The notes: generated from the sequence alone by a model not told the origin. 64,000 nt of DNA from Variovorax sp. PAMC28562 (GCF_014303735.1 NZ_CP060296.1:3493501-3557500), one strand, 5' to 3'; positions 21,406 to 32,761 are shown, counted from the stretch's first letter. Made by a program: numbers and translations.

Positions 21406-24009
21406 TCAGGGCGCGAGCGCTTCGAGCAACTCGGTCTGGATGGCCAGTTGGGCGCGCTGGCCCTGCAGCTCGGGGCCGCTGATCAAAAAGCTGTCTTCCA
21501 CCCGCTCGCCCAGGGTCGTGACCTTGGCGAGTTGCAGATTCAGGTGGTGATGCGCCAGCACCCGTGCCACCGAATACAACAGGCCTGCACGGTCACTCGC
21601 CGAGATGTTGAGAACCCAGCGCTGCGCCTTGTCGTCCGGCACCAAACTGATGCGCGGGTTGATCGGAAAGCTGCGCACACGGCGCGACACGCGGCCCTTG
21701 CTCGGCGCGGGCAGCGGTCCGGTTTCTTCGAGCGCCTTGGCGAGGCCGGTCTCGACCATGCTCATCAGGTCGCGGTAGTGCTCCGGCGCGAAGGCGGTCA
21801 CGATCTGGAAGGTGTCGAGCGCGTAGCCGTTGCTCGTGGTGTGAACCTTGGCGTCGATGATGCTGAACGACGACTGGTCGAAGTAGCCGCAGATGCGCAC
21901 GAACAAATCGGGCTGGTCGGGCGTGTACACGACCACCTGCAGTCCCTCGCCGATGGGCGACAGCCGAGCCCGCACGATGGGCTGCGCCGACGGATCGATC
22001 GGCACCCCACGCATCGGCACGTGACGCGACAGCTGCTTGGCATGCCAGGCGATTTCCGACGCGTCGTGCCGCATGAAGTAGCCGACGTCGAGCGTCTCCC
22101 ACAGTGCCTTGTGCGATTCGAAACGCTCCGCATACAAAGCCAGTTGCACCAGGGCGTCGTGCTTGCGCGCTTCGATCTCGGCACCCGCATCCGGCATGTG
22201 ACCGCCGAGCGTGCGCAGCGTGGCGCGGTACAGGTCTTCGAGCAGCTTGCCTTTCCACGCGTTCCAGACACGCGGCGAGGTGCCGCGGATGTCGGCGATG
22301 GTCAGCAGGTAGAGGCCGGTCAGGTAACGCTCGCTGCCGACACGCTTGGTGAAAGCGCCGATCACTTCCGCGTCGCTCAGGTCCTGCTTTTGCGCGACCG
22401 TGCTCATGGTCAGGTGCTCGGTCACCAGAAATTCGATGAGCTTCGTGTCTTCGCGGCCGATGTCGTGCTGCTGGCAAAAACGCCGCACGTCGCGCGCACC
22501 GAGCGTGGAGTGATCGCCGCCGCGGCCCTTGGCGATGTCGTGGTACAGGGCCGCAACATAGAGCACCCACGGCTTATCCCAGCCGGCCGCGAGCTGCGAA
22601 CAAAACGGGTACTCGTGCGCGTGCTCGGCCACGAAAAAGCGCCTTACGTTGCGCAGCACCATGAGGATGTGCTGATCGACCGTGTAGACGTGGAACAAGT
22701 CGTGCTGCATCTGCCCGACGATGCTCCGGAACACGCGCAGGTAGCGGCCCAGCACCGACGTCTGGTTCATCAGCCGCATCGCGTGCGTGATACCGCGCGG
22801 CTCCAGCAGCATGCGCATGAAGGTGATGTGATTCACCCGGTCGTTGCGAAACTTGCTGTCCATGACGCGGCGCGCGTTGTACAGCGCCCGCAGCGTGCGC
22901 GGCGACAGGCCGTTCACGCCGATGGTCTTCTGATACAGCAGGAAGGTTTCGAGAATCGCGTGCGGATCGCGTTGGTACAGGTCGTCGCTGGCGATTTCGA
23001 TCAACCCGCCTTTCTCGAAGAAGCGGTCGTTGATGCGGGTTGGCTGATCAGCCTGCGGCTGCAGTCGCTCGGCGATGTTGAGCAGCATGATCTGATTCAG
23101 CTGCGTCACCGCCTTGGCCGCCCAGTAATAGCGCCGCATCAGCGCCTCGCTGGCCTTGCGCTGCGAAATGCCCTCGTACCCGAAGGTGGCTGCCACGGCC
23201 GTCTGCAGGTCGAACACCAGCCGGTCTTCGCGCCGGTTGGCGATCACGTGCAGGCGCGCGCGAATCAGGCTGAGCAGCGCCTCGTTGCGCTTGATCTGCT
23301 GGACTTCGAAAACGGTCGCCAAGCCGCTTCTGGCGAGGTCGTCCCAGCGACTGCCGAAGCCGGCCGCCTTGGTCATCCACAGAATGGTCTGCAGGTCGCG
23401 CAGCCCTCCCGGCGATTCCTTGCAGTTGGGTTCCAGCGCGTAGGGCGTGTTGTCGTACTTTTGATGACGATGCCGCATTTCCTGCGACTTGGCAGCGAAG
23501 AAAGCCTGCGGGTCGATGGCCGCCGTGAAGCGTTTACGAAAGCTGATGTAGAGCTTCTTGTCGCCAGCGATCAGCCGCGATTCGAGCAGCGACGTTTGCA
23601 CCGTGACGTCTTTTTCGGCCTCACCCAAACATTCGTCGATGGTGCGGACGCTCGACCCGATCTCGAGACCGGCATCCCAGCAGCGGCCGATAAAAGCCTC
23701 GATGCGGCCGGGCTCGATGCAGTCGCCATGGCCCGCTGGCAGCAGCAGCAGCACATCGACATCGGAGTATGGAAACAACTCGCCGCGACCGAAACCGCCG
23801 ACAGCCGCCAGCACCAGCTCATTGCCGAAATCAGCGTCTTGCCAAAGCATGCGCAGCGTCTCGTCGGCCAATGCCGACAGCTGGCGCAACACACCGTGCA
23901 CGCTGCGGGTCGGTGCGCGGGCAAAGCGCAGCGTGTCGAACAGGGCGAGCTTGTCTGCGCGATACGACTCGCGCAGCATCCCCACGTCGATGTTCGGAGC
24001 TTCGATCAC
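21406..24009 (-). CDS. glnD: PII uridylyltransferase / uridylyl-removing enzyme
   Basis: An 867-residue glutamine sensor that uridylylates PII proteins when nitrogen is short and removes UMP when it is plentiful. Domains: nucleotidyltransferase with GGFGRGE and the DVD metal site (residues about 71-90), the GlnD linker, an HD hydrolase domain with YHDIAKGRGGDH, and two C-terminal ACT domains that bind glutamine. I chose GTG 24009, 30 bases after the map stop; ATG 23979 is an alternative, and the longest frame (24141) would overlap map. It follows map on the same strand. Confidence 0.93.
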   Translation of the reverse strand: MIEAPNIDVGMLRESYRADKLALFDTLRFARAPTRSVHGVLRQLSALADETLRMLWQDADFGNELVLAAVGGFGRGELFPYSDVDVLLLLPAGHGDCIEPGRIEAFIGRCWDAGLEIGSSVRTIDECLGEAEKDVTVQTSLLESRLIAGDKKLYISFRKRFTAAIDPQAFFAAKSQEMRHRHQKYDNTPYALEPNCKESPGGLRDLQTILWMTKAAGFGSRWDDLARSGLATVFEVQQIKRNEALLSLIRARLHVIANRREDRLVFDLQTAVAATFGYEGISQRKASEALMRRYYWAAKAVTQLNQIMLLNIAERLQPQADQPTRINDRFFEKGGLIEIASDDLYQRDPHAILETFLLYQKTIGVNGLSPRTLRALYNARRVMDSKFRNDRVNHITFMRMLLEPRGITHAMRLMNQTSVLGRYLRVFRSIVGQMQHDLFHVYTVDQHILMVLRNVRRFFVAEHAHEYPFCSQLAAGWDKPWVLYVAALYHDIAKGRGGDHSTLGARDVRRFCQQHDIGREDTKLIEFLVTEHLTMSTVAQKQDLSDAEVIGAFTKRVGSERYLTGLYLLTIADIRGTSPRVWNAWKGKLLEDLYRATLRTLGGHMPDAGAEIEARKHDALVQLALYAERFESHKALWETLDVGYFMRHDASEIAWHAKQLSRHVPMRGVPIDPSAQPIVRARLSPIGEGLQVVVYTPDQPDLFVRICGYFDQSSFSIIDAKVHTTSNGYALDTFQIVTAFAPEHYRDLMSMVETGLAKALEETGPLPAPSKGRVSRRVRSFPINPRISLVPDDKAQRWVLNISASDRAGLLYSVARVLAHHHLNLQLAKVTTLGERVEDSFLISGPELQGQRAQLAIQTELLEALAP

Positions 24010-24038
24010 ACCATGTCGGTCGAACGGGCTGTCATCGA

Positions 24039-24863
24039 TCAGGTTTTGGTGGCGGTGACGAAAGGAGGCGGCGGCGGGCTGCCGGCCGACAGGGTCAGCA
24101 CCTCGTAGCCGGTTTCGGTCACCAGCACCGAATGCTCCCATTGCGCCGACAACGAATGATCGCGCGTGACGATGGTCCAGCCGTCGTACTGCCCAGCCTT
24201 GGCGTCTTCCTTGATGTCGCGCTTGCCGGCGTTGATCATCGGCTCGATGGTGAAGATCATGCCGGGCTTGAGTTCTTCCATGGTGCCGGGGCGGCCATAG
24301 TGCAGCACCTGCGGTTCTTCATGAAAGTGCCGGCCCACGCCGTGTCCGCAAAACTCGCGGACGATGGAGAAACCATGCCCTTCAGCGAACTTCTGAATGG
24401 CGTGCCCGACGTCTCCCAGACGCGCGCCGGGGCGCACCTGCAGGATGCCATGCCACATCGCGTCGTAGGTGACGGCGCACAGGCGCTTGGCCGCGATCGA
24501 CGCGTCGCCGATCACGAACATCCGGCTGTTGTCACCGAACCAACCGTCCTTGACGACGGTGACGTCGATGTTCATGACGTCGCCCTTCTTGAGGGGCTTG
24601 TCGTTCGGGATGCCGTGGCAGACCACGTGATTGACCGAGGTACACAGCGATTTGGGGAAGGGCACGCTGCTGGCGCCCATGTAGCCGACTGTCGCGGAGG
24701 TGGTGCCTTGCTCGACCATGTACTCGGCCGCCAGGCGGTCGATTTCGTTGGTCGTGATGCCGGGCTGAATGAAGGGCGTGAGGTAGTCCAGCACCTCGGA
24801 GCCCAGCCTGCCGGCCACGCGCATCGCTGCAATGCCTTCGGCGTCGTTGTAGGTAATGCTCAT
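24039..24863 (-). CDS. map: Methionine aminopeptidase, type I
   Basis: A 274-residue enzyme that removes the initiator methionine from new proteins. The metal ligands of the pita-bread fold are visible: Asp in [12 protein letters not shown], His in [10 protein letters not shown], Glu in FTIEPMI and a final Glu in QWEHS. ATG 24863 begins MSITYND; the longer frame runs into the promoter region shared with purL. The C-terminal tail is Pro-rich and slightly longer than in E. coli. It is transcribed ahead of glnD and divergently from purL. Confidence 0.96.
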   Translation of the reverse strand: MSITYNDAEGIAAMRVAGRLGSEVLDYLTPFIQPGITTNEIDRLAAEYMVEQGTTSATVGYMGASSVPFPKSLCTSVNHVVCHGIPNDKPLKKGDVMNIDVTVVKDGWFGDNSRMFVIGDASIAAKRLCAVTYDAMWHGILQVRPGARLGDVGHAIQKFAEGHGFSIVREFCGHGVGRHFHEEPQVLHYGRPGTMEELKPGMIFTIEPMINAGKRDIKEDAKAGQYDGWTIVTRDHSLSAQWEHSVLVTETGYEVLTLSAGSPPPPPFVTATKT

Positions 24864-24996
24864 GCCCGAATTATCCCATCGGCCCCCCGTTAAACTTGAA
24901 GGCTCATGCGGATGGCCCCAGTCAGCGGCCATCCGATCTGAAGTTCTTCTTTGTTCTTCCTTTTCTCCGGTCGGTCTCCCGGCCCAGGCCATCATC

Positions 24997-27900
24997 GTGA
25001 CGCAGTCCGTTCCTACCGCCACTTCTTTAGTGACTCCTGTCGTGACCTTGTTCGAGGGCGGGACCGCACTCAGTGACTTTCGAGCGCGCCAGTTGCTGCC
25101 CCGGCTGCAGGCCATCGAGCCGAAGATCGACGGGCTTGCCGCGCGATTCGTGCACCTGGTCGTCACCGACACCGCGCCGACGGCTGCGGAGCGCGAGCAT
25201 CTGGCGGCATTGCTGACTTACGGCGAGCCCTTCCTGGCGCCGAAAAATTCCACCACGCTGGTCGTCACCCCGCGGCTCGGTACGGTTTCGCCCTGGGCTT
25301 CGAAAGCGACCGACATCGCGCATAACTGTGGGCTCGCGCTGCGCCGCGTCGAGCGCGTCACGCAATACCACCTGAGCCTGAAGACGCCCCTCATCGGCAA
25401 GGCGCCGGTGCTCGGCGACGAAAAGCTGGTGGCGGTCGCCGCGCTACTGCACGACCGCATGACCGAGTCGGTGCTGCCCTGCGTCGAAGGTGCTGCCGCA
25501 CTGTTCGCGGAACTGCCGGCGCAGCCAATGGTGCAGGTCGACGTGCTGGTCGGGGGCAGGGCGGCACTGGCCGCAGCCAACACGACCTTCGGCCTGGCGC
25601 TGGCCGACGACGAGATCGACTACCTTGTCGACGCCTTCACCAAGCTCGGGCGCAACCCGAGCGACGTCGAGTTGATGATGTTCGCTCAGGCCAACAGCGA
25701 GCACTGCCGCCACAAGATCTTCAATGCCGACTTCACCATCGACGGCAAGGCGCAGCCTCAAAGCCTGTTCTCGATGATTCGCCACACGGAGAAGCAGAAC
25801 CCTCAGCACACGGTTGTGGCGTACTCCGACAACGCCTCGGTGATGGAAGGCTCGCACATCGAGCGCTTCATGGCCGACGCCTCCGGTAGCTACCAGAAGG
25901 ACGACGCACTGCACCACGTGCTGATGAAGGTCGAGACCCACAACCATCCGACCGCCATTTCGCCATTTCCGGGCGCATCGACAGGTGCGGGCGGTGAAAT
26001 CCGCGACGAGGGCGCGACCGGCCGGGGCTCCATGCCCAAGGCCGGCCTGACCGGCTTTACAGTGTCCAGGCTCTGGCCGGATCCCGCGCCGGATGCCGCC
26101 CCCTATGGCAAGCCCGCGCACATCGCGAGTCCCCTCCAAATCATGACGGAAGGCCCGCTCGGCGGAGCCGCCTTCAACAACGAATTCGGGCGGCCCAACC
26201 TGCTCGGATACTTTCGTGAATACGAGCAGGCGATCGCCAGCGACGTCGACACGGTGCAACGCGGCTATCACAAGCCCATCATGATCGCCGGCGGCCTGGG
26301 GAGCATCGACGCCATCCAGACCAAGAAGATCCAGTTTCCGGCCGGCTCTCTGTTGATCCAGCTGGGTGGTCCGGGCATGCGCATCGGCATGGGCGGCAGC
26401 GCAGCGAGCTCGATGGCGACTGGCGCCAACGCGGCCCAACTCGACTTCGACTCCGTGCAGCGCGGCAATCCGGAGATCGAACGGCGCGCGCAGGAAGTCA
26501 TCAACCATTGCTGGCAGCAGGGCACGGCCAATCCGATCCTGGCGATTCACGACGTGGGCGCCGGCGGCCTGAGCAATGCATTCCCCGAACTGACCAACGA
26601 TGCCGGCCGCGGCGCGCGCTTCGACCTGCGTGCGGTACCGCTCGAAGAGTCCGGCATGGCGCCGAAGGAAATCTGGTGCAACGAAAGCCAGGAGCGCTAT
26701 GTGCTGGCGATTGCGCCGGAATCGCTGGAGGTCTTCCAGGCGTTTTGCGAGCGCGAGCGGTGTCCGTTTTCGGTCGTGGGCGTGGCGACCGAGTCCCGGC
26801 AGCTGATCGTGGCCGATGAAAACGCAGCAACCGCACCGGTCGACATGCCTATGGACGTCCTGCTTGGCAAGCCCCCCAAAATGCACCGCGACGTCAAGTC
26901 CGTCGCCCGCCGATTCAAGCCGCTCGAACTTACCGGCGTCGACCTGCAAAAGGCCGCGATCGACGTGCTCTCGCACCCGACCGTAGCCTCGAAGCGCTTC
27001 CTCATCACCATCGGCGATCGCACCGTGGGTGGCCTCACGCACCGCGACCAGATGGTCGGTCCGTGGCAGGTGCCGGTGGCCGACTGCGCCGTCACGCTGG
27101 CCGACTACAAAGGCTTTGCCGGCGAGGCGATGAGCATGGGCGAGCGCACGCCGCTGGCCACTTACGACGCGCCGGCTTCTGGCCGGATGGCGGTCGGCGA
27201 GGCCATCACCAATCTGCTGGCGGCGCCGATCGAGCTGTCGCGCGTCAAGCTGTCTGCCAACTGGATGGCGGCGTGCGGTGAGCCTGGCGAAGACGCGGCG
27301 TTGTACGAAACCGTCAAGGCGGTGGGCCTCGAGCTGTGCCCGGCGCTCGGCGTGTCGATTCCGGTCGGCAAGGATTCGCTGTCGATGCGCACGCAGTGGA
27401 CCGAACCACAAGGCGCCTCCGGTGATGGCGGCGCGAAGAAAAAGGTCACCTCGCCGGTGAGCCTGATCGTCACCGCCTTCGCCACGCTGGCCGACGTGCG
27501 CGGCACGCTGACGCCGCAGCTCGATGCCACCGAACTCGACACGACGCTGGTGCTGATCGACCTCGGGCGCGGCCGACACCGCATGGCCGGCAGCATCCTT
27601 TCGCAGACGCTCGGTCAGAGCGGTGACGTGGTGCCCGACCTCGACGATCCGGCGCAGCTGGTTGCACTGGTCGCAGCGGTCAATGCCTTGCGCGCAGGCG
27701 GCAAGATCCTCGCGATGCACGACCGCAGCGACGGCGGGCTGTTCGTGTCCGCCTGCGAGATGGCGTTTGCCGGCCATGTGGGCGTTGCACTCAACATCGA
27801 CATGTTGATAACCGAGGGAGACGGCATTTCGGACAGCCGCATGGAAACCGGCGATGCCAAGAACTGGGCGACGCAGGTGAGCGCGCGGCGCGAAGAGCTC

Positions 27901-29073
27901 ACGCTCAAGGCGCTCTTTAACGAAGAGCTCGGCATGTTGCTGCAGGTGCGCACCGCCGAGCGCAACGAGGTGATGCAACTGCTGCGCACGCATGGCTTGA
28001 GCGCGCACAGCCACTTCGTCGGCAAGACGCGGCCGGCCACGTCGACGATGGAAGTCGGCAAGCGAAAAATCGAAGTCTGGCGCGATGCGAAGTCGGTCTT
28101 CAGCGCGACGCTGCACGACCTTCATCAGGTCTGGGACTCGGTCAGCTGGAAGATCGCCCGGGAGCGTGACAACCCCGCCTGCGCCGACGCCGAGCACGCC
28201 GCAGCCGGCGACCCATTGGACCCCGGCCTCAGTGTCTCGCTCCCTCTTCCAGTGGGCGAGGGTTGGGGCGAGGGCAACAGCCTGAGCGCCGCACCGGCTT
28301 ACCTGAAGACTCGCCCCAAAGTCGCCATCCTCCGCGAGCAAGGCGTCAACTCGCACGTCGAGATGGCCTACGCTTTCACCGAAGCCGGCTTCGAGGCGTT
28401 CGACATCCACATGACCGACCTGCAGACCGGCCGTGCCGACCTGGCGGACTTCAAGGGTGTGGTCGCGTGTGGTGGATTCAGCTACGGCGACACGCTGGGT
28501 GCAGGCATCGGCTGGGCGCGCAGCATCACCTTCAACCCGAAGCTGTCGGCGCAGTTCCAGTCGTTCTTCAGCCGTACCGACACTTTCGGACTCGGCGTGT
28601 GCAACGGCTGCCAGATGTTCGCCGAGCTGGCCGACATCATTCCCGGTGCCGAAGCCTGGCCGCGCTTCACGACCAACCAGAGCGAACGTTTCGAAGCGCG
28701 CCTTTCGATGGTCGAAGTGCTCGAATCGCCGAGCCTGTTTTTTGCCGGCATGGCGGGGGCCAAGCTGCCGATCGTGGTTTCGCATGGCGAGGGCTATGCC
28801 AACTTCAAGCACCGGGGCGACGCAGTCAAGGCCATCGCATCGATGCGCTTCGTCGATAACCATGGCCAGCCGACCGAACAGTACCCGTCCAACCCGAACG
28901 GCAGCGCCGGCGGATTGACGGCGGTGACGACGGCCGACGGCCGGTTCACGGCAGTGATGCCGCACCCGGAGCGGGTGTCACGCAACGTGCAAATGAGCTG
29001 GACATCGGGCGACCGAAGTGCACTGAGCCCGTGGTCGCAACTTTGGCGAAACGCGCGCAAGTGGGTAGGGTGA
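24997..29073 (+). CDS. purL: Phosphoribosylformylglycinamidine synthase
   Basis: A 1358-residue single-chain enzyme of purine synthesis that makes FGAM from FGAR, glutamine and ATP. Two AIRS-like domain pairs occupy the first 1060 residues, and a class I glutaminase domain ends the protein, with nucleophile Cys1202 in GVCNGC and a HPE segment near the end. GTG 24997 gives the family's usual N-terminus; ATG-like starts farther upstream overlap the map promoter. The linker before the glutaminase domain (residues 1081-1093) is encoded by a palindromic repeat that reads through in frame. Confidence 0.95.
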   Translation: MTQSVPTATSLVTPVVTLFEGGTALSDFRARQLLPRLQAIEPKIDGLAARFVHLVVTDTAPTAAEREHLAALLTYGEPFLAPKNSTTLVVTPRLGTVSPWASKATDIAHNCGLALRRVERVTQYHLSLKTPLIGKAPVLGDEKLVAVAALLHDRMTESVLPCVEGAAALFAELPAQPMVQVDVLVGGRAALAAANTTFGLALADDEIDYLVDAFTKLGRNPSDVELMMFAQANSEHCRHKIFNADFTIDGKAQPQSLFSMIRHTEKQNPQHTVVAYSDNASVMEGSHIERFMADASGSYQKDDALHHVLMKVETHNHPTAISPFPGASTGAGGEIRDEGATGRGSMPKAGLTGFTVSRLWPDPAPDAAPYGKPAHIASPLQIMTEGPLGGAAFNNEFGRPNLLGYFREYEQAIASDVDTVQRGYHKPIMIAGGLGSIDAIQTKKIQFPAGSLLIQLGGPGMRIGMGGSAASSMATGANAAQLDFDSVQRGNPEIERRAQEVINHCWQQGTANPILAIHDVGAGGLSNAFPELTNDAGRGARFDLRAVPLEESGMAPKEIWCNESQERYVLAIAPESLEVFQAFCERERCPFSVVGVATESRQLIVADENAATAPVDMPMDVLLGKPPKMHRDVKSVARRFKPLELTGVDLQKAAIDVLSHPTVASKRFLITIGDRTVGGLTHRDQMVGPWQVPVADCAVTLADYKGFAGEAMSMGERTPLATYDAPASGRMAVGEAITNLLAAPIELSRVKLSANWMAACGEPGEDAALYETVKAVGLELCPALGVSIPVGKDSLSMRTQWTEPQGASGDGGAKKKVTSPVSLIVTAFATLADVRGTLTPQLDATELDTTLVLIDLGRGRHRMAGSILSQTLGQSGDVVPDLDDPAQLVALVAAVNALRAGGKILAMHDRSDGGLFVSACEMAFAGHVGVALNIDMLITEGDGISDSRMETGDAKNWATQVSARREELTLKALFNEELGMLLQVRTAERNEVMQLLRTHGLSAHSHFVGKTRPATSTMEVGKRKIEVWRDAKSVFSATLHDLHQVWDSVSWKIARERDNPACADAEHAAAGDPLDPGLSVSLPLPVGEGWGEGNSLSAAPAYLKTRPKVAILREQGVNSHVEMAYAFTEAGFEAFDIHMTDLQTGRADLADFKGVVACGGFSYGDTLGAGIGWARSITFNPKLSAQFQSFFSRTDTFGLGVCNGCQMFAELADIIPGAEAWPRFTTNQSERFEARLSMVEVLESPSLFFAGMAGAKLPIVVSHGEGYANFKHRGDAVKAIASMRFVDNHGQPTEQYPSNPNGSAGGLTAVTTADGRFTAVMPHPERVSRNVQMSWTSGDRSALSPWSQLWRNARKWVG
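28236..28275 (+). repeat. Palindromic dispersed-type repeat inside purL
   Basis: A 40-base block, pyrimidine-rich CTCCCTCTTCC on the left and purine-rich GCGAGGGTTGGGGCGAGGGC on the right, encodes [12 protein letters not shown] in the purL frame. This C/T then G/A layout is typical of a dispersed intergenic hairpin repeat widespread in proteobacteria. It lies in the linker between the synthetase and glutaminase domains, where an insertion is tolerated. Confidence 0.6.
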
Positions 29074-29084
29074 ACGGCCCATGA

Positions 29085-29110
29085 AAAAAGCGGCCCGCGG
29101 GCCGCTTTTT
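29085..29110. terminator. Bidirectional intrinsic terminator between purL and ppiC
   Basis: A perfect palindrome, GCGGCCCGCGGGCCGC at 29090-29105, is flanked by AAAAA on the left and TTTTT on the right, so it works in both directions. It lies 12 bases after the purL stop and about 40 bases from the stop of the convergent prolyl isomerase gene. Confidence 0.92.
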
Positions 29111-29148
29111 CTTTGCGCCGCAGGGTGCCGCGGCGCTCTTTTGGACGC

Positions 29149-29934
29149 TTACTCGATCTTGGCCGCGGCGCGCAGATCTTCCTGGTACTTCTGCAGGCGC
29201 TGCTGCTGCAACTGTTGCGTGATCTGCGGCTTGACCTCGTCGACCTTCGGCAACTGCGCCTGGCGCACGTCGTCGAGCCGGATGATGTGAAAGCCGAACT
29301 GCGACTTGATCGGTTCCGATGTGGTCTCGCCCTTCTTGAGCTTGATCAGCGCTTCCGAGAATTCAGGAACGAAACTTCCCGGATTGGCCCAGTCGAGGTC
29401 ACCGCCCTTCGCGCCCGAACCTGGGTCCTTGCTCTGCTTTTTGGCGATGTCTTCGAATTTGCCGCCCTTTTTAAGGTCCGCCATGATCTTGTCGGCCTGG
29501 TCTTTCGTTTCAACCAGGATATGCCGTGACTTGTATTCCTTGCCGCCATTGGCCGCGACGAACTTGTCGTACTCGGCCTGCACTTCGGCATCGGTCACCG
29601 GATGTGTCTTCTTGAAGTTTTCGAACAGCTGGCGAATCATGATGGCCTGGCGCGCCAGTTCGAGCTGCGCCTTGTAGTCGTCATTGGCATCGAGCGCCTG
29701 CTTTTGCGCCTCTTGCATGAACACTTCGCGGGTGATGACTTCCTCGCGAAGTTGCGGCTGCATTTCGGGGGTGACCGGGCGGCCCGCGGCGGCAAGTTGC
29801 TGCGCAAGCATGTCCATGCGGGTTTTGGGGACTGCCTTGCCGTTGACGATGGCGGCGTTTTGCGCCAGTGCTGCAAAAGAGAACGTGCCGATCAGCAGCG
29901 TGGCCGTGACGGCCTTCAGGGTTTGTTTTTTCAT
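29149..29934 (-). CDS. Periplasmic parvulin-type peptidyl-prolyl isomerase
   Basis: A 261-residue precursor with a signal peptide of about 24 residues (cleavage near LAQNAA). A helical SurA-like N-terminal region is followed by a PpiC rotamase domain at about residues 130-225, with the SRHILVETKDQADKI and SQFGFHIIRL segments of that fold. It should assist folding of exported proteins, likely outer-membrane ones. ATG 29934 fits the signal peptide; an upstream ATG would add a non-signal extension. It is last in a five-gene minus-strand set beginning at selO. Confidence 0.92.
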   Translation of the reverse strand: MKKQTLKAVTATLLIGTFSFAALAQNAAIVNGKAVPKTRMDMLAQQLAAAGRPVTPEMQPQLREEVITREVFMQEAQKQALDANDDYKAQLELARQAIMIRQLFENFKKTHPVTDAEVQAEYDKFVAANGGKEYKSRHILVETKDQADKIMADLKKGGKFEDIAKKQSKDPGSGAKGGDLDWANPGSFVPEFSEALIKLKKGETTSEPIKSQFGFHIIRLDDVRQAQLPKVDEVKPQITQQLQQQRLQKYQEDLRAAAKIE

Positions 29935-29959
29935 GGGAGAAGGTGGGAAAGTGAGGACC

Positions 29960-30247
29960 CTAAAGGGTCTCGATGGCAATGGCGTGAAGGCCCTGTGCGA
30001 TGAAATTCTCTAATGAATGATACACAAGGCGATGGCGCGCCAAACGGGACTTTCCGTCGAACAACGGCGAAGCGATGCGTACCCTGAAATGGGTGCCGTA
30101 GCCCTCGGCGTTGGCGCCCGAATGGCCAGCATGCGAGGCGCTTTCATCGAGGACTTCGAGCGATGTGGGCTGCAAGGCTTCACGCAATGCTGCCTCCAGC
30201 GAAGCAGTGGTCGGAAGCGCAATGGTCACGGTGGTCGCGGTGTTCAC
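29960..30247 (-). CDS. bolA: BolA-family protein
   Basis: A 95-residue protein with the class II KH-like BolA fold. The conserved ESASHAGH block and RHRLVYHSL segment near the C-terminus hold the histidines that bind iron-sulphur clusters with monothiol glutaredoxins. BolA proteins act in iron-sulphur trafficking and stress or cell-shape control. Translation starts at GTG 30247, overlapping the stop of yciB (GTGA); no in-frame ATG fits, so the start rests on this overlap. It is 25 bases upstream of the isomerase gene. Confidence 0.9.
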   Translation of the reverse strand: MNTATTVTIALPTTASLEAALREALQPTSLEVLDESASHAGHSGANAEGYGTHFRVRIASPLFDGKSRLARHRLVYHSLENFIAQGLHAIAIETL

Positions 30248-30783
30248 GATGACTGCTCGTCCGATTTCAGATGCGGCGAAATGTAGAGGCCTTGCGCGAC
30301 CAAAAACGCGATCGGGAACACGTAGCCCCAAAGCTTGAAATTGACCCAAGCCTCTGTCGTGAAGTACGCCGCCACATAACCATTGATCGCCGCCATGAAG
30401 AGGCAATAGCAAATCCACGCGATGTTCAGGTGTGTCCAGATGCGGTCGGGCAATTGCAGTTGCTGGCCCAGCATCATCTGCAGGAAGTTCTTCTTGGCGA
30501 CCCAGTAGGCAATGGCCAGCGCAACCGCCATGGCCGAATACAAGACCGTCGGCTTCCACTTGATGAAGCGGTCGTCGTGCAACACCAGCGTCAGCGTGCC
30601 GAACAGCAGGATCAACACCAGCGTCGCCTTCTGCATCGTCTGTAGCTTGCCCTCCCTGAAGTAGGTGATGAGCATTTGCAGAGCGGTCGCGCCCATCAGC
30701 ACGGCGGTCGCGGTGTAGATGTCGGAAAGCTTGTACGCGCCGAAAAACAGCAGGATGGGAAAGAAGTCGAGGACGAGCTTCAT
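30244..30783 (-). CDS. yciB: Inner-membrane septation protein A (YciB)
   Basis: A 179-residue integral membrane protein with about five helices, beginning [19 protein letters not shown], the hallmark of the YciB/IspZ family. The family is linked to cell envelope synthesis and division. ATG 30783 overlaps the msrB stop in an ATGA junction and its own stop overlaps bolA, so translation is probably coupled across all three. The exact molecular role is not established. Confidence 0.95.
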   Translation of the reverse strand: MKLVLDFFPILLFFGAYKLSDIYTATAVLMGATALQMLITYFREGKLQTMQKATLVLILLFGTLTLVLHDDRFIKWKPTVLYSAMAVALAIAYWVAKKNFLQMMLGQQLQLPDRIWTHLNIAWICYCLFMAAINGYVAAYFTTEAWVNFKLWGYVFPIAFLVAQGLYISPHLKSDEQSS

Positions 30784-31196
30784 TCAGGCTTTTTCTGGAA
30801 ATCCAGCGAGGCGGAATTCATGCAGTAGCGCAGGCCGGTGTCGGTCGGGCCGTTTGGAAACACATGACCGAGATGCGCGCCGCAGTTCGCGCAGACGTTT
30901 TCGGTGCGCGTCATGCCGTGCGAACGGTCAACGATGTCCTTGATCGCGCCCGGCACGGCTTCTTCGGAGAAGCTGGGCCAGCCGCAGCCGGCGTCGAACT
31001 TCTTGCCAGCTTCGAACAGCTTGGCGCCGCAACAGATGCAGTGGTACGTGCCGTCAGCCCATTCGGCTTCGTACTTGCCGGTGTAGGGGCGCTCGGTGGC
31101 CGCATGGCGCGTGACCTCGAAGGCGACGGATTCAGCGCCTTTTTCGGCCAGGATGGCCTTCCATTCGGCGTCGGTTTTCTGGACGGGTGTGGTCAT
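30780..31196 (-). CDS. msrB: Peptide-methionine (R)-S-oxide reductase
   Basis: A 138-residue cytosolic enzyme that repairs the R form of oxidised methionine. Two CxxC pairs (CICC and CANC) bind structural zinc, and the catalytic Cys is in RYCMNSASL near the C-terminus. It overlaps selO upstream and yciB downstream by 4 bases each. Its position after selO puts two redox-protection genes together. Confidence 0.96.
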   Translation of the reverse strand: MTTPVQKTDAEWKAILAEKGAESVAFEVTRHAATERPYTGKYEAEWADGTYHCICCGAKLFEAGKKFDAGCGWPSFSEEAVPGAIKDIVDRSHGMTRTENVCANCGAHLGHVFPNGPTDTGLRYCMNSASLDFQKKPE

Positions 31197-32761
31197 GAGG
31201 AGCAGCTGATTTCGATGGAGGAAGCCCAGTCGGGCGGGAAACCGGCATATTGGTCGAAGCCGGGATGTTCTTCAAATGGGGTTTCAAGCAGTTTCAGCAA
31301 GCGCTCGACGCCGCTGAAGTCTTTGCCGACACCGGACGAAGTGCCTTGTGCTAATTCGATCGCCTGCTGCCCGAGGTGGTTCCGCAGCACGAACTTCGGG
31401 TTGGTCGCGAGCATCAATCGGACTGCCGCGTCGGACGCGACGCCGGCGTGACGCTTCGAAAATAATAGCAGCCAGGCGTCGAAGCCCTCGCGATCGATGA
31501 AAAGATCGCGCACGGGCTCAGCCTTGGCAGCGGCGGCGCCTTCGCCATTGGCCGCGCCGACATGGTGCGACAGGCGACGCCAGAAGATCGTCCAGTCGAC
31601 TTTCTCTGCCGCCAGCAGTTTCAACACTCCCTCGATCAGCGCGCGGTCGCCTTCAGCCGGCTCCGACAGGCCTTCGAGCCCGAGCTTGGCGCGCATCTGC
31701 GCTTCGAACGCGCTCGGAAACACCGCTTTGTACGACTCCAGTGCGGCCACCGCGACCTCCTGCTCGCCGATCAGCGGCAGAAGCGCTTGCGCCAGGCAAA
31801 ACAAATTCCAGTAACCGACGTTCGGCTGCTGGTTGAATGCATAGCGGCCGCTGGTGTCGCTGTGGTTGCAGATGTGCTGCGGATCGAAGCCGTCGAGAAA
31901 CTGGAACGGGCCGTAGTCGATCGTGAGCCCGAGGATGCTCATGTTGTCGGTGTTCATCACGCCGTGGCAAAAGCCGACCGCTTGCCATTGCGCCATCAAC
32001 GCGGCTGTGCGCTCGCTGACGGCCTCGAGAAAGGCGGCGTAGGCGTTGCCGCCGAATCGGTCCGTCGTCCGGCAGGCCGGATAGAAGTTGTCGATCACGA
32101 AGTCGGCCAGTGTCCGCAACTCGCCTTCTTTCTGATTGGCAGCGAAGTGCTCGAAGTGACCGAACCGGATAAAGCTCGGCGCGACGCGCGCGACCACCGC
32201 GGCCGTTTCGATTTCTTCGCGCCGCACGCGGGCATCGGAGCCGGTCACGCTCAGCGCGCGCGTGGTCGCAATGCCCAGGCCGTGCATCGCCTCGCTGCAG
32301 AGAAACTCGCGGATGCTCGACCGCAGCACCGCCCGGCCGTCGCCCATGCGCGAGTAGGGCGTGAGGCCGGCGCCCTTCAATTGCAATTCGAATCCCGACG
32401 TTTCGGGGTTCGCAGCGGTTTCGCCGAGCAGGATCGCGCGCCCGTCCCCGAGCTGCCCAGCCCACACGCCGAACTGATGGCCGCTGTAGACGCTCGAGAG
32501 CGGCGCCATCCCGGCAAGCAGGGCGTTGCCGGTAAGCACGCCGAGGGCCGAGTCGGAGGCGAACCAGTCGGCGTCGAGCCCGAGCAGCCGCGCGGTCGCG
32601 TCGCTGCGGCCAACCCAGTACGGATCGGGCAGGGGAGTTGGCTGCAGCCGGGTGAAGAAAGCCGAGCTGAGCTCGGCGAATCGATTGTCGAAGTGCAACC
32701 CGCTGTCTGAATCGGCCAGCGGGGCAACGACAGCAAGCTCGGCAATGGAAGACGAAGTCAT
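31193..32761 (-). CDS. selO: SelO (YdiU) protein AMP-transferase
   Basis: A 522-residue pseudokinase of the SelO family, whose members transfer AMP from ATP to Ser, Thr or Tyr of other proteins and help redox defence. Typical blocks are visible: [47 protein letters not shown] with the catalytic and metal-binding Asp/Asn, and DYGPF. The C-terminus is SCSS; the Cys stands where the eukaryotic protein has selenocysteine. ATG 32761 is chosen because an upstream ATG (32836) gives a tail unlike the family. It is first of the selO-msrB-yciB-bolA-ppiC set and divergent from the acyl-CoA synthetase gene. Confidence 0.95.
   Translation of the reverse strand: MTSSSIAELAVVAPLADSDSGLHFDNRFAELSSAFFTRLQPTPLPDPYWVGRSDATARLLGLDADWFASDSALGVLTGNALLAGMAPLSSVYSGHQFGVWAGQLGDGRAILLGETAANPETSGFELQLKGAGLTPYSRMGDGRAVLRSSIREFLCSEAMHGLGIATTRALSVTGSDARVRREEIETAAVVARVAPSFIRFGHFEHFAANQKEGELRTLADFVIDNFYPACRTTDRFGGNAYAAFLEAVSERTAALMAQWQAVGFCHGVMNTDNMSILGLTIDYGPFQFLDGFDPQHICNHSDTSGRYAFNQQPNVGYWNLFCLAQALLPLIGEQEVAVAALESYKAVFPSAFEAQMRAKLGLEGLSEPAEGDRALIEGVLKLLAAEKVDWTIFWRRLSHHVGAANGEGAAAAKAEPVRDLFIDREGFDAWLLLFSKRHAGVASDAAVRLMLATNPKFVLRNHLGQQAIELAQGTSSGVGKDFSGVERLLKLLETPFEEHPGFDQYAGFPPDWASSIEISCSS

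Noticed and set aside
21448..24108. 886-codon plus-strand frame antisense to glnD
   Set aside because: glnD motifs on the minus strand are complete; the plus frame has no motif.
25444..28965. 1173-codon minus-strand frame antisense to purL
   Set aside because: Composition is Arg/His-rich as expected of a shadow; purL on the plus strand is certain.
31193..31210. Selenocysteine-decoded UGA at the selO C-terminus
   Set aside because: The codon is a Cys codon (SCSS end) and the UGA after it is an ordinary stop overlapping msrB.
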